Position numbers and translations under genes: made by a program. A stretch of 23,922 nt of DNA from Clostridia bacterium. GTDB lineage: Bacteria; Bacillota_A; Clostridia; Christensenellales; Borkfalkiaceae. Under the pieces are notes generated by a model. That model did no database searches and was not told the origin of the DNA. It saw only the letters and a list, made by a program, of their open reading frames with translations. Positions 13,589-20,788 of the stretch are shown in pieces; position 1 is the stretch's first letter; each line of letters opens with the position of its first letter. The stretch lies in contig JAFVQP010000072.1 of NCBI GenBank assembly GCA_017504735.1, forward strand, positions 1 to 23,922, given 5' to 3'.

Positions 13589-14836
13589 ATGAAACAGTTT
13601 GGAAAAATTCTAAAATTTGAACTCAAAGGCTATCTTAAAAACAAAATTTTCGTGGGAATCACGATATTCCTTGTGGTGGCAATTGCCGTAGCGATGTTCT
13701 TCCCCAACATTCTATCCTTGTTTAAATCGGAAGACGGGGGAACAACCGACCCGACGGATCTTCCCGTTATGCTTGTGTATGCGGAAGATGAAACCCTTTC
13801 AGGGGTTGTAAAGGAGTATTTCACGGAAAGCTTTACCGCATATAACGTGACGGTTGCAAGCGGTACGGTGGAAGAGGTTAAGTCGCAAATCACGTCGGGT
13901 GAAGCGGAGTGCGCATTTGTGCTGAACAGCTTTCACTCGTACACCTATTACGTCAACAACTTGTCCATGTACGATACGAATACGGCAATTGCCGACAGCG
14001 TACTGCAAGAGGTGTATAGGATAACTGCGATGGCGCAAAACGGTTTAACTTCCGATCAAATCGGTGAAATTATGTCGGTGCAAATCGCGAGTGAGGTAAA
14101 ACCTCTTGGTAAGGATCAGGTGCAAAACTTTTTCTATACGTATATCATGATTTTTGCGCTGTATATGGTTATTTTGCTTTACGGGCAAATGGTTGCGACG
14201 AACGTTGCCACCGAAAAGAGTTCGAGGGCGATGGAACTTTTGGTAACGAGCGCGAAACCGACGGCAATGATGTTTGGTAAAGTACTTGCCTCGTGTATCG
14301 CAGGGTTGATACAGTTGATTGCCATTTTTGGGTCGGCGCTCCTTTTCTACAACGTCAACAAGGCGGCGTGGGGGGATAATATGATTATTCAATCGATTTT
14401 CAACATTCCCGTCGATCTGTTTGTGTACATGCTTGTATTCTTTATCCTTGGTTTCTTGATATACGCTTTTCTTTACGGTGCGATCGGCTCGACTGCGTCG
14501 AAGCTGGAAGATATCAACACGTCGGTAATGCCGATTACCTTCTTGTTTATCATTGCATTTTTTGTGGTAATCTTTTCCATGTCGAGTGGGGAACTTGACA
14601 CTATATTGATGAAAGTATGCTCGTATATTCCCTTCACTTCGCCGATGGCTATGTTTACCCGTCTTTGTATGAGTACGGTGGCGTGGTATGAAATTGCCAT
14701 TTCGATTACAATTTTGGTTGGCTCGACCATTGGTATCGGTATTTTGTCTGCGAAAATTTATCGTGTGGGCGTTCTTCTTTACGGTACGCCTCCGAAAATC
14801 GGTACAATTATGAAAACCGTATTTAAAAAACAATGA
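13589..14836 (+). CDS. NatB-like ABC-2 transporter permease
   Basis: Membrane partner of the preceding ATPase. An N-terminal helix (IFVGITIFLVVAIAVAMFF, ~residues 21-39) is followed by a ~150-residue extracytoplasmic domain. Then come about five more helices between residues ~187 and 400: YIMIFALYMVILLYGQMV, ASCIAGLIQLIAIFGSALLF, FVYMLVFFILGFLIYAF, ITFLFIIAFFVVIFS and IAISITILVGSTIGIGIL. The cytoplasmic NVATEKSSRAMELLVTSAKP loop (~205-224) is the signature contact region of the ABC2_membrane_3 family. Length 415 aa is typical. GGAG before ATG 13589 gives a good ribosome site. A bidirectional terminator follows, closing a two-gene operon. Substrate unknown. Confidence 0.92.
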   Translation: MKQFGKILKFELKGYLKNKIFVGITIFLVVAIAVAMFFPNILSLFKSEDGGTTDPTDLPVMLVYAEDETLSGVVKEYFTESFTAYNVTVASGTVEEVKSQITSGEAECAFVLNSFHSYTYYVNNLSMYDTNTAIADSVLQEVYRITAMAQNGLTSDQIGEIMSVQIASEVKPLGKDQVQNFFYTYIMIFALYMVILLYGQMVATNVATEKSSRAMELLVTSAKPTAMMFGKVLASCIAGLIQLIAIFGSALLFYNVNKAAWGDNMIIQSIFNIPVDLFVYMLVFFILGFLIYAFLYGAIGSTASKLEDINTSVMPITFLFIIAFFVVIFSMSSGELDTILMKVCSYIPFTSPMAMFTRLCMSTVAWYEIAISITILVGSTIGIGILSAKIYRVGVLLYGTPPKIGTIMKTVFKKQ

Positions 14837-14853
14837 TTTATGGTAAATGGCAT

Positions 14854-14886
14854 AAAAAAAGCTGTTGCAAGCGCAACAGCTTTTTT
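14854..14886. terminator. Bidirectional terminator between convergent genes
   Basis: A-run 14854-14860, perfect stem GCTGTTGC (14861-14868) / GCAACAGC (14873-14880), T-run 14881-14886. The symmetry serves both the exporter operon (+) and the M18 gene (-). Confidence 0.93.
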
Positions 14887-14903
14887 GTTTTACGTTGTAA
14901 AAA

Positions 14904-16178
14904 TTATTCTATCGAAACACCGTTTTCGTCGCGGATAAATTTCGCCGCATAGAAAGCGGAAATACCCTTTTCCATTTCTTCGTAATCGGACTTTTTGAAA
15001 CATTCGCACGAGGAATGCATTGCAAGCTGGGGCAAACCGATATCGACGCCAGGGATACCGAAGTTGCGTGCGATTTGTGTGCCGAGCGTACCGCCGCTTC
15101 TTACGTCCGAACGGTTGAAAAACACCTGATACTTCACGTCAGCGTTGTCAAACACCATCTTCACCATTGCGGAAGAGAGCGCATCCGTCACGTATGCTTT
15201 GTTTGCGTGGTTTTTGATAACGATACCGCCGCCCATCACCGTCTTGTTGGTGGTGTCCGACTTTTCAGGATGGTTGGGGTGTACAGCGTGTGCGTTGTCT
15301 ATCGAGAGCAGGAAGGAATTGCCGAGCGCTTTGTAATATTCATTGTCGTCAAAGCGGAAGGAGTACGCAATTCTACGCAGTACGTTTTCCAAGAAATTAC
15401 CGCCTGCACCCTGCGCGGTGTTATTGCCGATTTCCTCGTTATCAAGGCAAGCAGCAACGCAAATCCCTACCCGTTCTTCACTAGGGTTAAGGGTGTTTAA
15501 GGAGGAGAATACGCTGGTCAAATTGTCAATGCGGGGGGATGCCAAAAATTCGTCGTTTACGCCAAACGAATAGGGCATGTCTGCGTTCACGAGGTATAAA
15601 TCGTAGGAAAGTACCCCTTCGCCTGCGATTTTTTCAATCAACGTTTCATTGTTTTCTACGTCGTTTGCCATACCAAGCAGAGCCTGCAAATCCACCTGCG
15701 GATTGAGGGCGAGCTTTTCATTTGCATCACGGTTTTGGTGGATAGCCAAAGAGGGGATGGTCAGTGTAAACGGGGAGAGTACGTTTTCCGTTTGTAAACG
15801 GTTTCCATCACGGCGTACCACGCGTCCTGCAACTTTTAAGGGTCTGTCCAAGAAACTGTACCAAAGCCCGCCGCCGTACGTTTCCACGTTTAAGGTTGCG
15901 TAAAACGCCGATTTTTGTACGGGGTTTTCTTTCAATTTTAAAGCGGGGGAATCGGTGTGCGAAGCAACGATTTTATACAAAAAGTCGCTGAGCGAACCCA
16001 CGGTAAAAGCAATGATTGCGCCGTCGCGCGTTACGTAATATTTTCCGCCTTCTTCCAAAGCCCAATCGTCCGTTTCGGAAAGGGTGGTAAAGCCTTGCTC
16101 GTCAAGCAAAGCCTTGGCGTTTTCCACTGCGTGGAAAGCGGTGTAAGATTTTTCTAAAAATGCGTTTAATTTTTCCAT
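14904..16178 (-). CDS. M18-family aspartyl aminopeptidase (ApeB-like)
   Basis: Cytosolic zinc aminopeptidase of family M18, 424 aa, full length. Motifs in order: VASHTDSPALKLKENP (first metal His/Asp, about residues 92-107), NVETYGGGLWYSFLDRPL, NDEFLASPRIDNLTSV (metal Asp), CLDNEEIGNNTAQGAGG (catalytic/metal Glu), SIDNAHAVHPNHPEKSD, and the C-terminal GVDIGLPQLAMHSSCE (metal His). It resembles the DNPEP/ApeB branch and differs from the M18 gene at 10925, so the two are paralogues of different subfamilies rather than a recent duplication. Reading on the - strand, GGAG lies 5 nt before the ATG at 16178, and a near-consensus promoter sits 40 nt upstream. It is divergent from the MarR gene. Its intact frame may compensate for the interrupted one. 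Confidence 0.94.
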   Translation of the reverse strand: MEKLNAFLEKSYTAFHAVENAKALLDEQGFTTLSETDDWALEEGGKYYVTRDGAIIAFTVGSLSDFLYKIVASHTDSPALKLKENPVQKSAFYATLNVETYGGGLWYSFLDRPLKVAGRVVRRDGNRLQTENVLSPFTLTIPSLAIHQNRDANEKLALNPQVDLQALLGMANDVENNETLIEKIAGEGVLSYDLYLVNADMPYSFGVNDEFLASPRIDNLTSVFSSLNTLNPSEERVGICVAACLDNEEIGNNTAQGAGGNFLENVLRRIAYSFRFDDNEYYKALGNSFLLSIDNAHAVHPNHPEKSDTTNKTVMGGGIVIKNHANKAYVTDALSSAMVKMVFDNADVKYQVFFNRSDVRSGGTLGTQIARNFGIPGVDIGLPQLAMHSSCECFKKSDYEEMEKGISAFYAAKFIRDENGVSIE

Positions 16179-16218
16179 AAATACTCCATGTATCGGTGTG
16201 TTTTGTCACGCCTATATC

Positions 16219-16247
16219 ATTGTAACACCTTTCACGCCATTTGACAA
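16219..16247 (-). promoter_or_regulatory. Promoter of the ApeB-like gene (- strand)
   Basis: On the - strand: TTGTCA (16247-16242), 17-nt spacer, TACAAT (16224-16219). One mismatch from consensus in each box; about 41 nt from -10 to the start codon. Confidence 0.8.
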
Positions 16248-16369
16248 GCCTTTTGCGAATTTTCCTGTGAAAATTTCTTCATTTTTTCACAATAAGTTAT
16301 TGGTTTGTACACAATATTATGGTAAAATGTGAAAAATGAGAGAAAAATAGTAAAACGGCTTAACAATAA

Positions 16370-16398
16370 TTGACAAAATGTTTACAATATATTATAAT
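16370..16398 (+). promoter_or_regulatory. Promoter and candidate operator of the MarR/exporter unit
   Basis: TTGACA (16370-16375), 17-nt spacer, TATAAT (16393-16398). The -10 box is bracketed by an inverted repeat TTTACA (16381-16386) / TGTAAA (16402-16407), and TACATGTA (16398-16405) is a perfect 8-bp palindrome, both possible MarR sites. A weaker promoter-like pair, TTGGTT (16300-16305) and TAAAAT (16323-16328), lies further upstream. Confidence 0.82.
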
Positions 16399-16429
16399 AC
16401 ATGTAAAATTAATATACGTGAGGATAAAA

Positions 16430-16939
16430 ATGGCTAGTAGAACAAAAAATTTGAAGACGGAAAAACGCGCAACCGGCAATGAAAAATATCTCAATGATAT
16501 TTTTACGATGATGAAACATATGGATAATTTGACGATTGCGGATAAGAAAACTCGCTTTAACAACACGGAAATGCGTATGATTGGCGAAATTATGGCATCG
16601 CGTTACGTGGGGAAACGTTTGATTTCTACGCAGCTTGCGCAACTTTTAGGGATTACCCGTTCGGCGGTGTCGCAAATTGTAAACCGCTTAGAAGCACAAA
16701 ATATCGTAAAGCGTGTTGCTGACGAAGTGGATAGAAAAATTGCATACATAGAAATCACGGAAGAAGCCTTGGAAACATACGGGGATGACTTGAAGATTTG
16801 TGTAGACTTTATCGGGCGTGTTGTTGACAAATTCGGCGTGGAAAAATTCAACAATATGTGTGCGGCGTTTGAAGAATTCTGCGCCGTGGCAGAGGTTGAA
16901 CAGGCAGACTTCGTTGCAAAGAGAAAATATACGAAGTAA
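16430..16939 (+). CDS. MarR-family transcriptional regulator
   Basis: 169-aa winged-helix regulator. I choose ATG 16430 (MASRTKNLKTEK), which has GTGAGGA just upstream. An in-frame ATG at 16370 lies inside the promoter -35 box and would add unlikely sequence. The winged helix-turn-helix runs from about LISTQLAQLLGITRSAVSQIV (recognition helix) through LEAQNIVKRVADEVDRKIAYIEIT (wing). Helices on both sides form the dimer domain. The next gene, 64 nt downstream, is a large ABC exporter, the usual partner of MarR regulators controlling drug or antimicrobial-peptide efflux. Autoregulation through the inverted repeats around its promoter is likely but inferred. The inducer is unknown. Confidence 0.88.
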   Translation: MASRTKNLKTEKRATGNEKYLNDIFTMMKHMDNLTIADKKTRFNNTEMRMIGEIMASRYVGKRLISTQLAQLLGITRSAVSQIVNRLEAQNIVKRVADEVDRKIAYIEITEEALETYGDDLKICVDFIGRVVDKFGVEKFNNMCAAFEEFCAVAEVEQADFVAKRKYTK

Positions 16940-16960
16940 ACGTTATCAAAAAACGAAAGA

Positions 16961-16983
16961 AGGGAGGGGAGCCTCCCTCTTTT
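16961..16983 (+). terminator. Weak hairpin between the MarR gene and the exporter
   Basis: Stem AGGGAGG (16961-16967) / CCTCCCT (16972-16978) with a GGAG tetraloop and a CTTTT tail. Probably a partial terminator that lowers exporter expression relative to the regulator. Confidence 0.55.
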
Positions 16984-17003
16984 GTGGCTATGGAAGGTGA
17001 AAT

Positions 17004-19670
17004 ATGTTACAGTTAAAAGGTATTCAAAAAGATTATAAGACGGCTGGGTTGACGGTGCAGGCTCTGAAAGGGGTGGATTTGCGTTTCCGCAAAAATGAAT
17101 TTGTGTCCATTCTCGGCCCGTCTGGATGTGGTAAAACCACAATGCTCAATATTATCGGCGGGTTAGACCATTATACCTCGGGTGATTTGGTGATTTGCGG
17201 AAAATCCACCAAGGACTACAAGGATCACGACTGGGACGTGTATCGTAACCACCGAATCGGGTTTGTTTTTCAATCGTACAACCTTATCCCTCATCAATCG
17301 GTGCTTGGCAACGTAGAAATTGCGCTGACCATTGCAGGGGTAACGAAAGAGGAAAGAAGGGTGCGCGCGCAGGAAGCCTTGAAAAAGGTGGGGTTAGAAC
17401 GTGAAATGAACAAAAAACCCAACCAGCTTTCGGGCGGTCAAATGCAGCGTGTTGCCATCGCGCGTGCGCTTGTGAATAATCCCGAAATCTTACTTGCGGA
17501 CGAACCCACGGGTGCGTTGGATACGGTAACGAGTGTGCAAATTATGGATTTGATCCGTGAAATTGCAGGCGAACGCTTGGTTATCATGGTTACGCACAAC
17601 CCCGAACTTGCGGAAGAATATTCCACCCGTATCGTGCGTTTGCAAGACGGGCTCGTGATTGCTGACAGCAACCCTTACGACGGCGAAGGGGGGCAGGTAT
17701 GGGACGAAGTGCCTGACAACTTAGATGGCAGTGCGCCTGTGGAAGAGGAAAAGGTAGCTGTTGAGGAAACGGCGGTAGAGTCGATTGCCCTTGCGGTGGA
17801 TAAAAAAGAGGAACGGAAAGCGGCGCGCGCGGCAAAACGTGCAGAACGCAGAAAACGTGAAAAATCTTCGATGTCGTTTAAGACTTCGCTTGGTTTGAGT
17901 GCGAAAAACCTTTTGATGAAAAAGGGCAGGACGGCGGTAACGAGCATCGCAGGCAGTATCGGTATCATCAGCGTATGTTTGGTGCTTGCGCTTTCCAACG
18001 GTTTTAACAATTACATATTAAAGACGGAAGAAGATATGCTTTCCTACAACCCTATTGAGATTGAGGAAGTAACAATGAACATTGACGCCATTATGCAGGG
18101 TATGACCTCGCGGGAGGAAATGCCTGATTTGAGCAAGTTGAAAGATAAGGTGTACGTCAATTCCTTCTTGACCAATATGGCGAAAGGTATGCAGGTAAAA
18201 AATGACCTCTCGGATGATTATATCGCATACTTAGAGGCGATGCCTAAAGAGTATTATACCGCAATTCAGTATAATTACGGTGAAAATCTTACCAGCAACC
18301 TTTACACCGAGGTCACGTTTGGCAGCGGTGAAAATAGCACAAAACAAATTTTATCCCTTACCTCGTTAAAGGAATCGTACGTGCAAAAGCTGAAGGAAAT
18401 GGACAAAACAGAAAGTCAGCAGTATGCAGATCTTGCAGATTACGTTGATTTTTTGGGGTCGGTTGTCAACAAAATGCCCGGTACGGCGGATTTCACAGAC
18501 GAACGCTTTAACAATTATGTGTTAAGTCAGTACGACGTTTTGAAAGGTGATTTCCCGAAGAACGAAAATGAAGCGGTGCTGGTAATCGGACAAAACAACG
18601 ACGTTACCGACCTTACCTTGGTGCAACTTGGCTTGTTGTCGGAAGAGGAGTTTTTCACCTCGCTTTACTCGAAGGATAATGTGCAAACGGATCCTGTTCC
18701 CTTTGAAAAAATTATCGGTAAAACGTACACCTTGTACAACAATGATGCGCTTTATACCAAAAATGAAGGGGGCATGTACGCGTTTACGTATGCGGGAAGC
18801 CGTGATACGTTGGATGACGTAAATGCGAAGGGTGAAAAAATCGGTACGCAAATTAAAATTGCGGGGGTCTTGCGTTTGAAAGAAGACAGAAGCTCTGGCT
18901 GTCTTTCCAGTGGTTTAAACCTCACGGAAAAAGTGGTGGAAGACTATATTGATGCCAACCTTCAATCAGAAATTTGTCAGTGGGTAAACGACCCTGCAAA
19001 CGAGGCTGACTTGCAGAGGCTTGAGGCGAATTTGCTGAAAAAATATGCCGTACAAATTTATAAAGGTGATTTCACTGCAATCAAGCGTGCGCTTGGTGCT
19101 GAGAAAACCATCAGCGATATTGGTATCTATACCGAAAGCTTCCAGACCAAGGATTTGTTGTTGGAGTATTTAGAGGATTGGAACCGCACGCACACGGAAG
19201 AACAACAGGTGAAATACACCGATACCGTCGGGTTGATGATGGGTATGGTGGAAACGATGCTCAATGCAATTACTTACGTGCTCGTGGCGTTCACCTCCAT
19301 TTCCCTTGTGGTATCCTCGGTCATGATTGGTATTATTACCTACGTATCGGTTGTAGAACGTGTTAAGGAAATCGGTGTTTTGCGTTCACTGGGTGCGAGA
19401 AAGAAAGACATCAAAAACTTGTTCAATGCGGAAACCTTCATCATCGGTCTTGCATCAGGTGCAATCGGCGTGGGGGTAAGTTATGCAATTTGCTTGGGTA
19501 TCAACGCCTTGCTTGGCGTATTGACGGGTATTTCTACCCTTGCGTCGTTGCCTATCGGCTCGGCAATTACGATGATTGTAATTAGTATTGTATTAACGTT
19601 AATCAGCGGGTTAATCCCTGCCAACGCGGCGGCGAAGAAAGATCCCGTGGTTGCGCTTAGAACAGAATAA
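17004..19670 (+). CDS. ABC exporter with fused ATPase and FtsX/MacB-type permease
   Basis: 888-aa fusion. Residues ~1-230 are an ABC ATPase of the LolD/MacB type: Walker A GPSGCGKT (38-45), Q90 in FVFQSYNLIP, signature LSGGQ (142-146), Walker B ADEPTGALD with E167, and switch H198. A charged linker (~240-300, rich in Glu then Lys/Arg, RKAARAAKRAERRKR) leads to the first membrane helix (~310-330, SIAGSIGIISVCLVLALS). A ~420-residue extracytoplasmic domain follows, then three FtsX-type helices with the VVERVKEIGVLRSLGARKKDI motif before the last two. This is a type VII (mechanotransmission) ABC layout with only one permease per chain, so it presumably works as a dimer. GGAAGGTG precedes ATG 17004. 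The MarR neighbour suggests antimicrobial-peptide or toxic-compound handling; the substrate is not shown by the sequence. Confidence 0.93.
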   Translation: MLQLKGIQKDYKTAGLTVQALKGVDLRFRKNEFVSILGPSGCGKTTMLNIIGGLDHYTSGDLVICGKSTKDYKDHDWDVYRNHRIGFVFQSYNLIPHQSVLGNVEIALTIAGVTKEERRVRAQEALKKVGLEREMNKKPNQLSGGQMQRVAIARALVNNPEILLADEPTGALDTVTSVQIMDLIREIAGERLVIMVTHNPELAEEYSTRIVRLQDGLVIADSNPYDGEGGQVWDEVPDNLDGSAPVEEEKVAVEETAVESIALAVDKKEERKAARAAKRAERRKREKSSMSFKTSLGLSAKNLLMKKGRTAVTSIAGSIGIISVCLVLALSNGFNNYILKTEEDMLSYNPIEIEEVTMNIDAIMQGMTSREEMPDLSKLKDKVYVNSFLTNMAKGMQVKNDLSDDYIAYLEAMPKEYYTAIQYNYGENLTSNLYTEVTFGSGENSTKQILSLTSLKESYVQKLKEMDKTESQQYADLADYVDFLGSVVNKMPGTADFTDERFNNYVLSQYDVLKGDFPKNENEAVLVIGQNNDVTDLTLVQLGLLSEEEFFTSLYSKDNVQTDPVPFEKIIGKTYTLYNNDALYTKNEGGMYAFTYAGSRDTLDDVNAKGEKIGTQIKIAGVLRLKEDRSSGCLSSGLNLTEKVVEDYIDANLQSEICQWVNDPANEADLQRLEANLLKKYAVQIYKGDFTAIKRALGAEKTISDIGIYTESFQTKDLLLEYLEDWNRTHTEEQQVKYTDTVGLMMGMVETMLNAITYVLVAFTSISLVVSSVMIGIITYVSVVERVKEIGVLRSLGARKKDIKNLFNAETFIIGLASGAIGVGVSYAICLGINALLGVLTGISTLASLPIGSAITMIVISIVLTLISGLIPANAAAKKDPVVALRTE

Positions 19671-19676
19671 CTTGAT

Positions 19677-19706
19677 AAAAACGGACGGATTTATCGTCCG
19701 TTTTTT
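19677..19706 (+). terminator. Terminator after the fused ABC exporter
   Basis: Stem AAAAACGGACG (19677-19687) / CGTCCGTTTTT (19695-19705), 7-nt loop, T-run to 19706; starts six bases after the stop codon. Confidence 0.93.
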
Positions 19707-19746
19707 CGTTCAATGCATACATGGTGTGCCTAGATATCAAAAAAGG

Positions 19747-19752
19747 TATAAT
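19747..19752 (+). promoter_or_regulatory. Probable -10 box for the DUF378 gene
   Basis: TATAAT at 19747-19752 between an upstream terminator and the DUF378 gene. No good -35 box is present 16-18 nt upstream, so the promoter may be weak or activator dependent. Confidence 0.45.
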
Positions 19753-19793
19753 TTTTTTACGAGGGCGCATACTGCTTTCAGGAGGGAAAGATT

Positions 19794-20024
19794 ATGCGTA
19801 TTGCAAATATTATTGCCTATATTTTGGTTATTGTCGGCGCAATCAATTGGGGTTTATTCGGTTTATTCGACCTCAATTTGGTTTCCAAGGTCTTTGCTGG
19901 CGCGCGTACCGCAGGCTCGGTTATCGTTTATACGGTGATTGCGATTGCGGCACTTTGGCTGATTCTCTCGCCCTTTATCACGGGCGGTGTTCTTTGGCTT
20001 AAAAACAGACAGGCCGAACGCTAA
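19794..20024 (+). CDS. DUF378 family small membrane protein
   Basis: 76-aa protein with two predicted membrane helices: IANIIAYILVIVGAINWGLFGLF (~3-25) and VIVYTVIAIAALWLILSPFI (~43-62). The INWGLFGLF motif is the hallmark of DUF378 (YuzA-like) proteins, found widely in Bacillota with no settled function. ATG 19794 has a strong AGGAGGGAAAG site in front. It is monocistronic: a terminator lies on each side. A role in the cell membrane is all that can be inferred. Confidence 0.88.
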   Translation: MRIANIIAYILVIVGAINWGLFGLFDLNLVSKVFAGARTAGSVIVYTVIAIAALWLILSPFITGGVLWLKNRQAER

Positions 20025-20040
20025 CAGTCAAGCAAAATAG

Positions 20041-20079
20041 AAAAACGGACTTTCCCTTTGCGGTGAAGCCCGTTTTTTT
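20041..20079 (+). terminator. Terminator after the DUF378 gene
   Basis: Stem AACGGACTT (20044-20052) / AAGCCCGTT (20066-20074), with one A-C mismatch, preceded by an A-run and followed by T to 20079. Confidence 0.83.
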
Positions 20080-20100
20080 ATCGAAACTTTCGTGTAAATA

Positions 20101-20137
20101 TTGACTTTTTCCTACATGCGTAGTATAATAATACTAC
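20101..20137 (+). promoter_or_regulatory. Promoter with palindromic candidate operator before lemA
   Basis: TTGACT (20101-20106), 17-nt spacer, TATAAT (20124-20129). A perfect 18-bp inverted repeat GTAGTAT-aata-ATACTAC (20120-20137) covers the -10 box and probable start, a good position for a repressor. Confidence 0.82.
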
Positions 20138-20170
20138 TAACAAAGGGGGATTTCCCCGAAGGAGAGAACT

Positions 20171-20776
20171 ATGTTACATTCATTATTGCTTGGCACAGGC
20201 GCAATCGTCGGTATTGTTGCAGGTGTTGTGGTGCTGATTTTGGCGATTGCCATCATTGGTTGGTGGATTGGTACGCGAAATGATTTCGTGCGTCTTAAAA
20301 ACCGTGTGGAAGAGGGTATGTCCACCATTGACGTGTATTTGAAAAAACGTTTTGACTTAATTCCTAATCTTGTGGAAACGGTTAAAGGCTATGCAAAGCA
20401 CGAAAGTGAAACCTTGGAAAAGGTAGTTGCCGCGCGCAACCTTTCCATGGGCGCAAAGACGGCTGAGGAAAAAATGGCGGCGGCAAACGGGCTTTCGTCC
20501 TCGCTTCGTACTTTATTTACGGCAATTTCTGAAAGCTATCCCGAATTGCACGCCAACACCAACTTCTTGGATTTACAGCAACAGTTGAAAAATATCGAAG
20601 GCGAGTTAGAAAGTGCGCGCCGTTATTACAATGGCGTTGTAAAATCCTTCAATACGAAGTTAGAATTGTTCCCTGCGAACATTGTTGGGAAACGTATGGG
20701 CGAGGATTATACGAAGAAAGCGTATTTCGAATTAGACAGCATGGAAGAACGTCAAAACGTAAAGGTGTCCTTTTAA
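20171..20776 (+). CDS. lemA: LemA family protein
   Basis: 201-aa membrane-anchored protein. One N-terminal helix (residues ~8-33, ending in GWWIGTRND) is followed by an alpha-helical domain with the LemA hallmarks: NRVEEGMSTIDVYLKKRFDLIPNLV (44-68), ETVKGYAKHE, a helix pair rich in Ala/Glu, YPELHANTNFLDLQQQL and SARRYYNGVVKSFNTKLELFP. Length and domain order are normal. AAGGAGAG precedes ATG 20171. It is followed after 12 nt by a DUF2207 protein, a very common pairing in bacteria. The family is linked to the envelope, but its biochemical role is not settled. Expression is likely controlled by the palindromic promoter upstream. Confidence 0.95.
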   Translation: MLHSLLLGTGAIVGIVAGVVVLILAIAIIGWWIGTRNDFVRLKNRVEEGMSTIDVYLKKRFDLIPNLVETVKGYAKHESETLEKVVAARNLSMGAKTAEEKMAAANGLSSSLRTLFTAISESYPELHANTNFLDLQQQLKNIEGELESARRYYNGVVKSFNTKLELFPANIVGKRMGEDYTKKAYFELDSMEERQNVKVSF

Positions 20777-20788
20777 GAGGTAATATAG

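Noticed and set aside
14045..14833. 262-residue open frame on the - strand opposite the NatB-like gene
   Set aside because: Low-complexity, His/Arg/Asn-rich translation without motifs; the + strand frame is a clear membrane permease with a ribosome site.
16370..16429. ATG 16370 as the start of the MarR protein
   Set aside because: That codon shares bases with the TTGACA -35 box and lies upstream of the predicted transcription start; ATG 16430 has a ribosome site.
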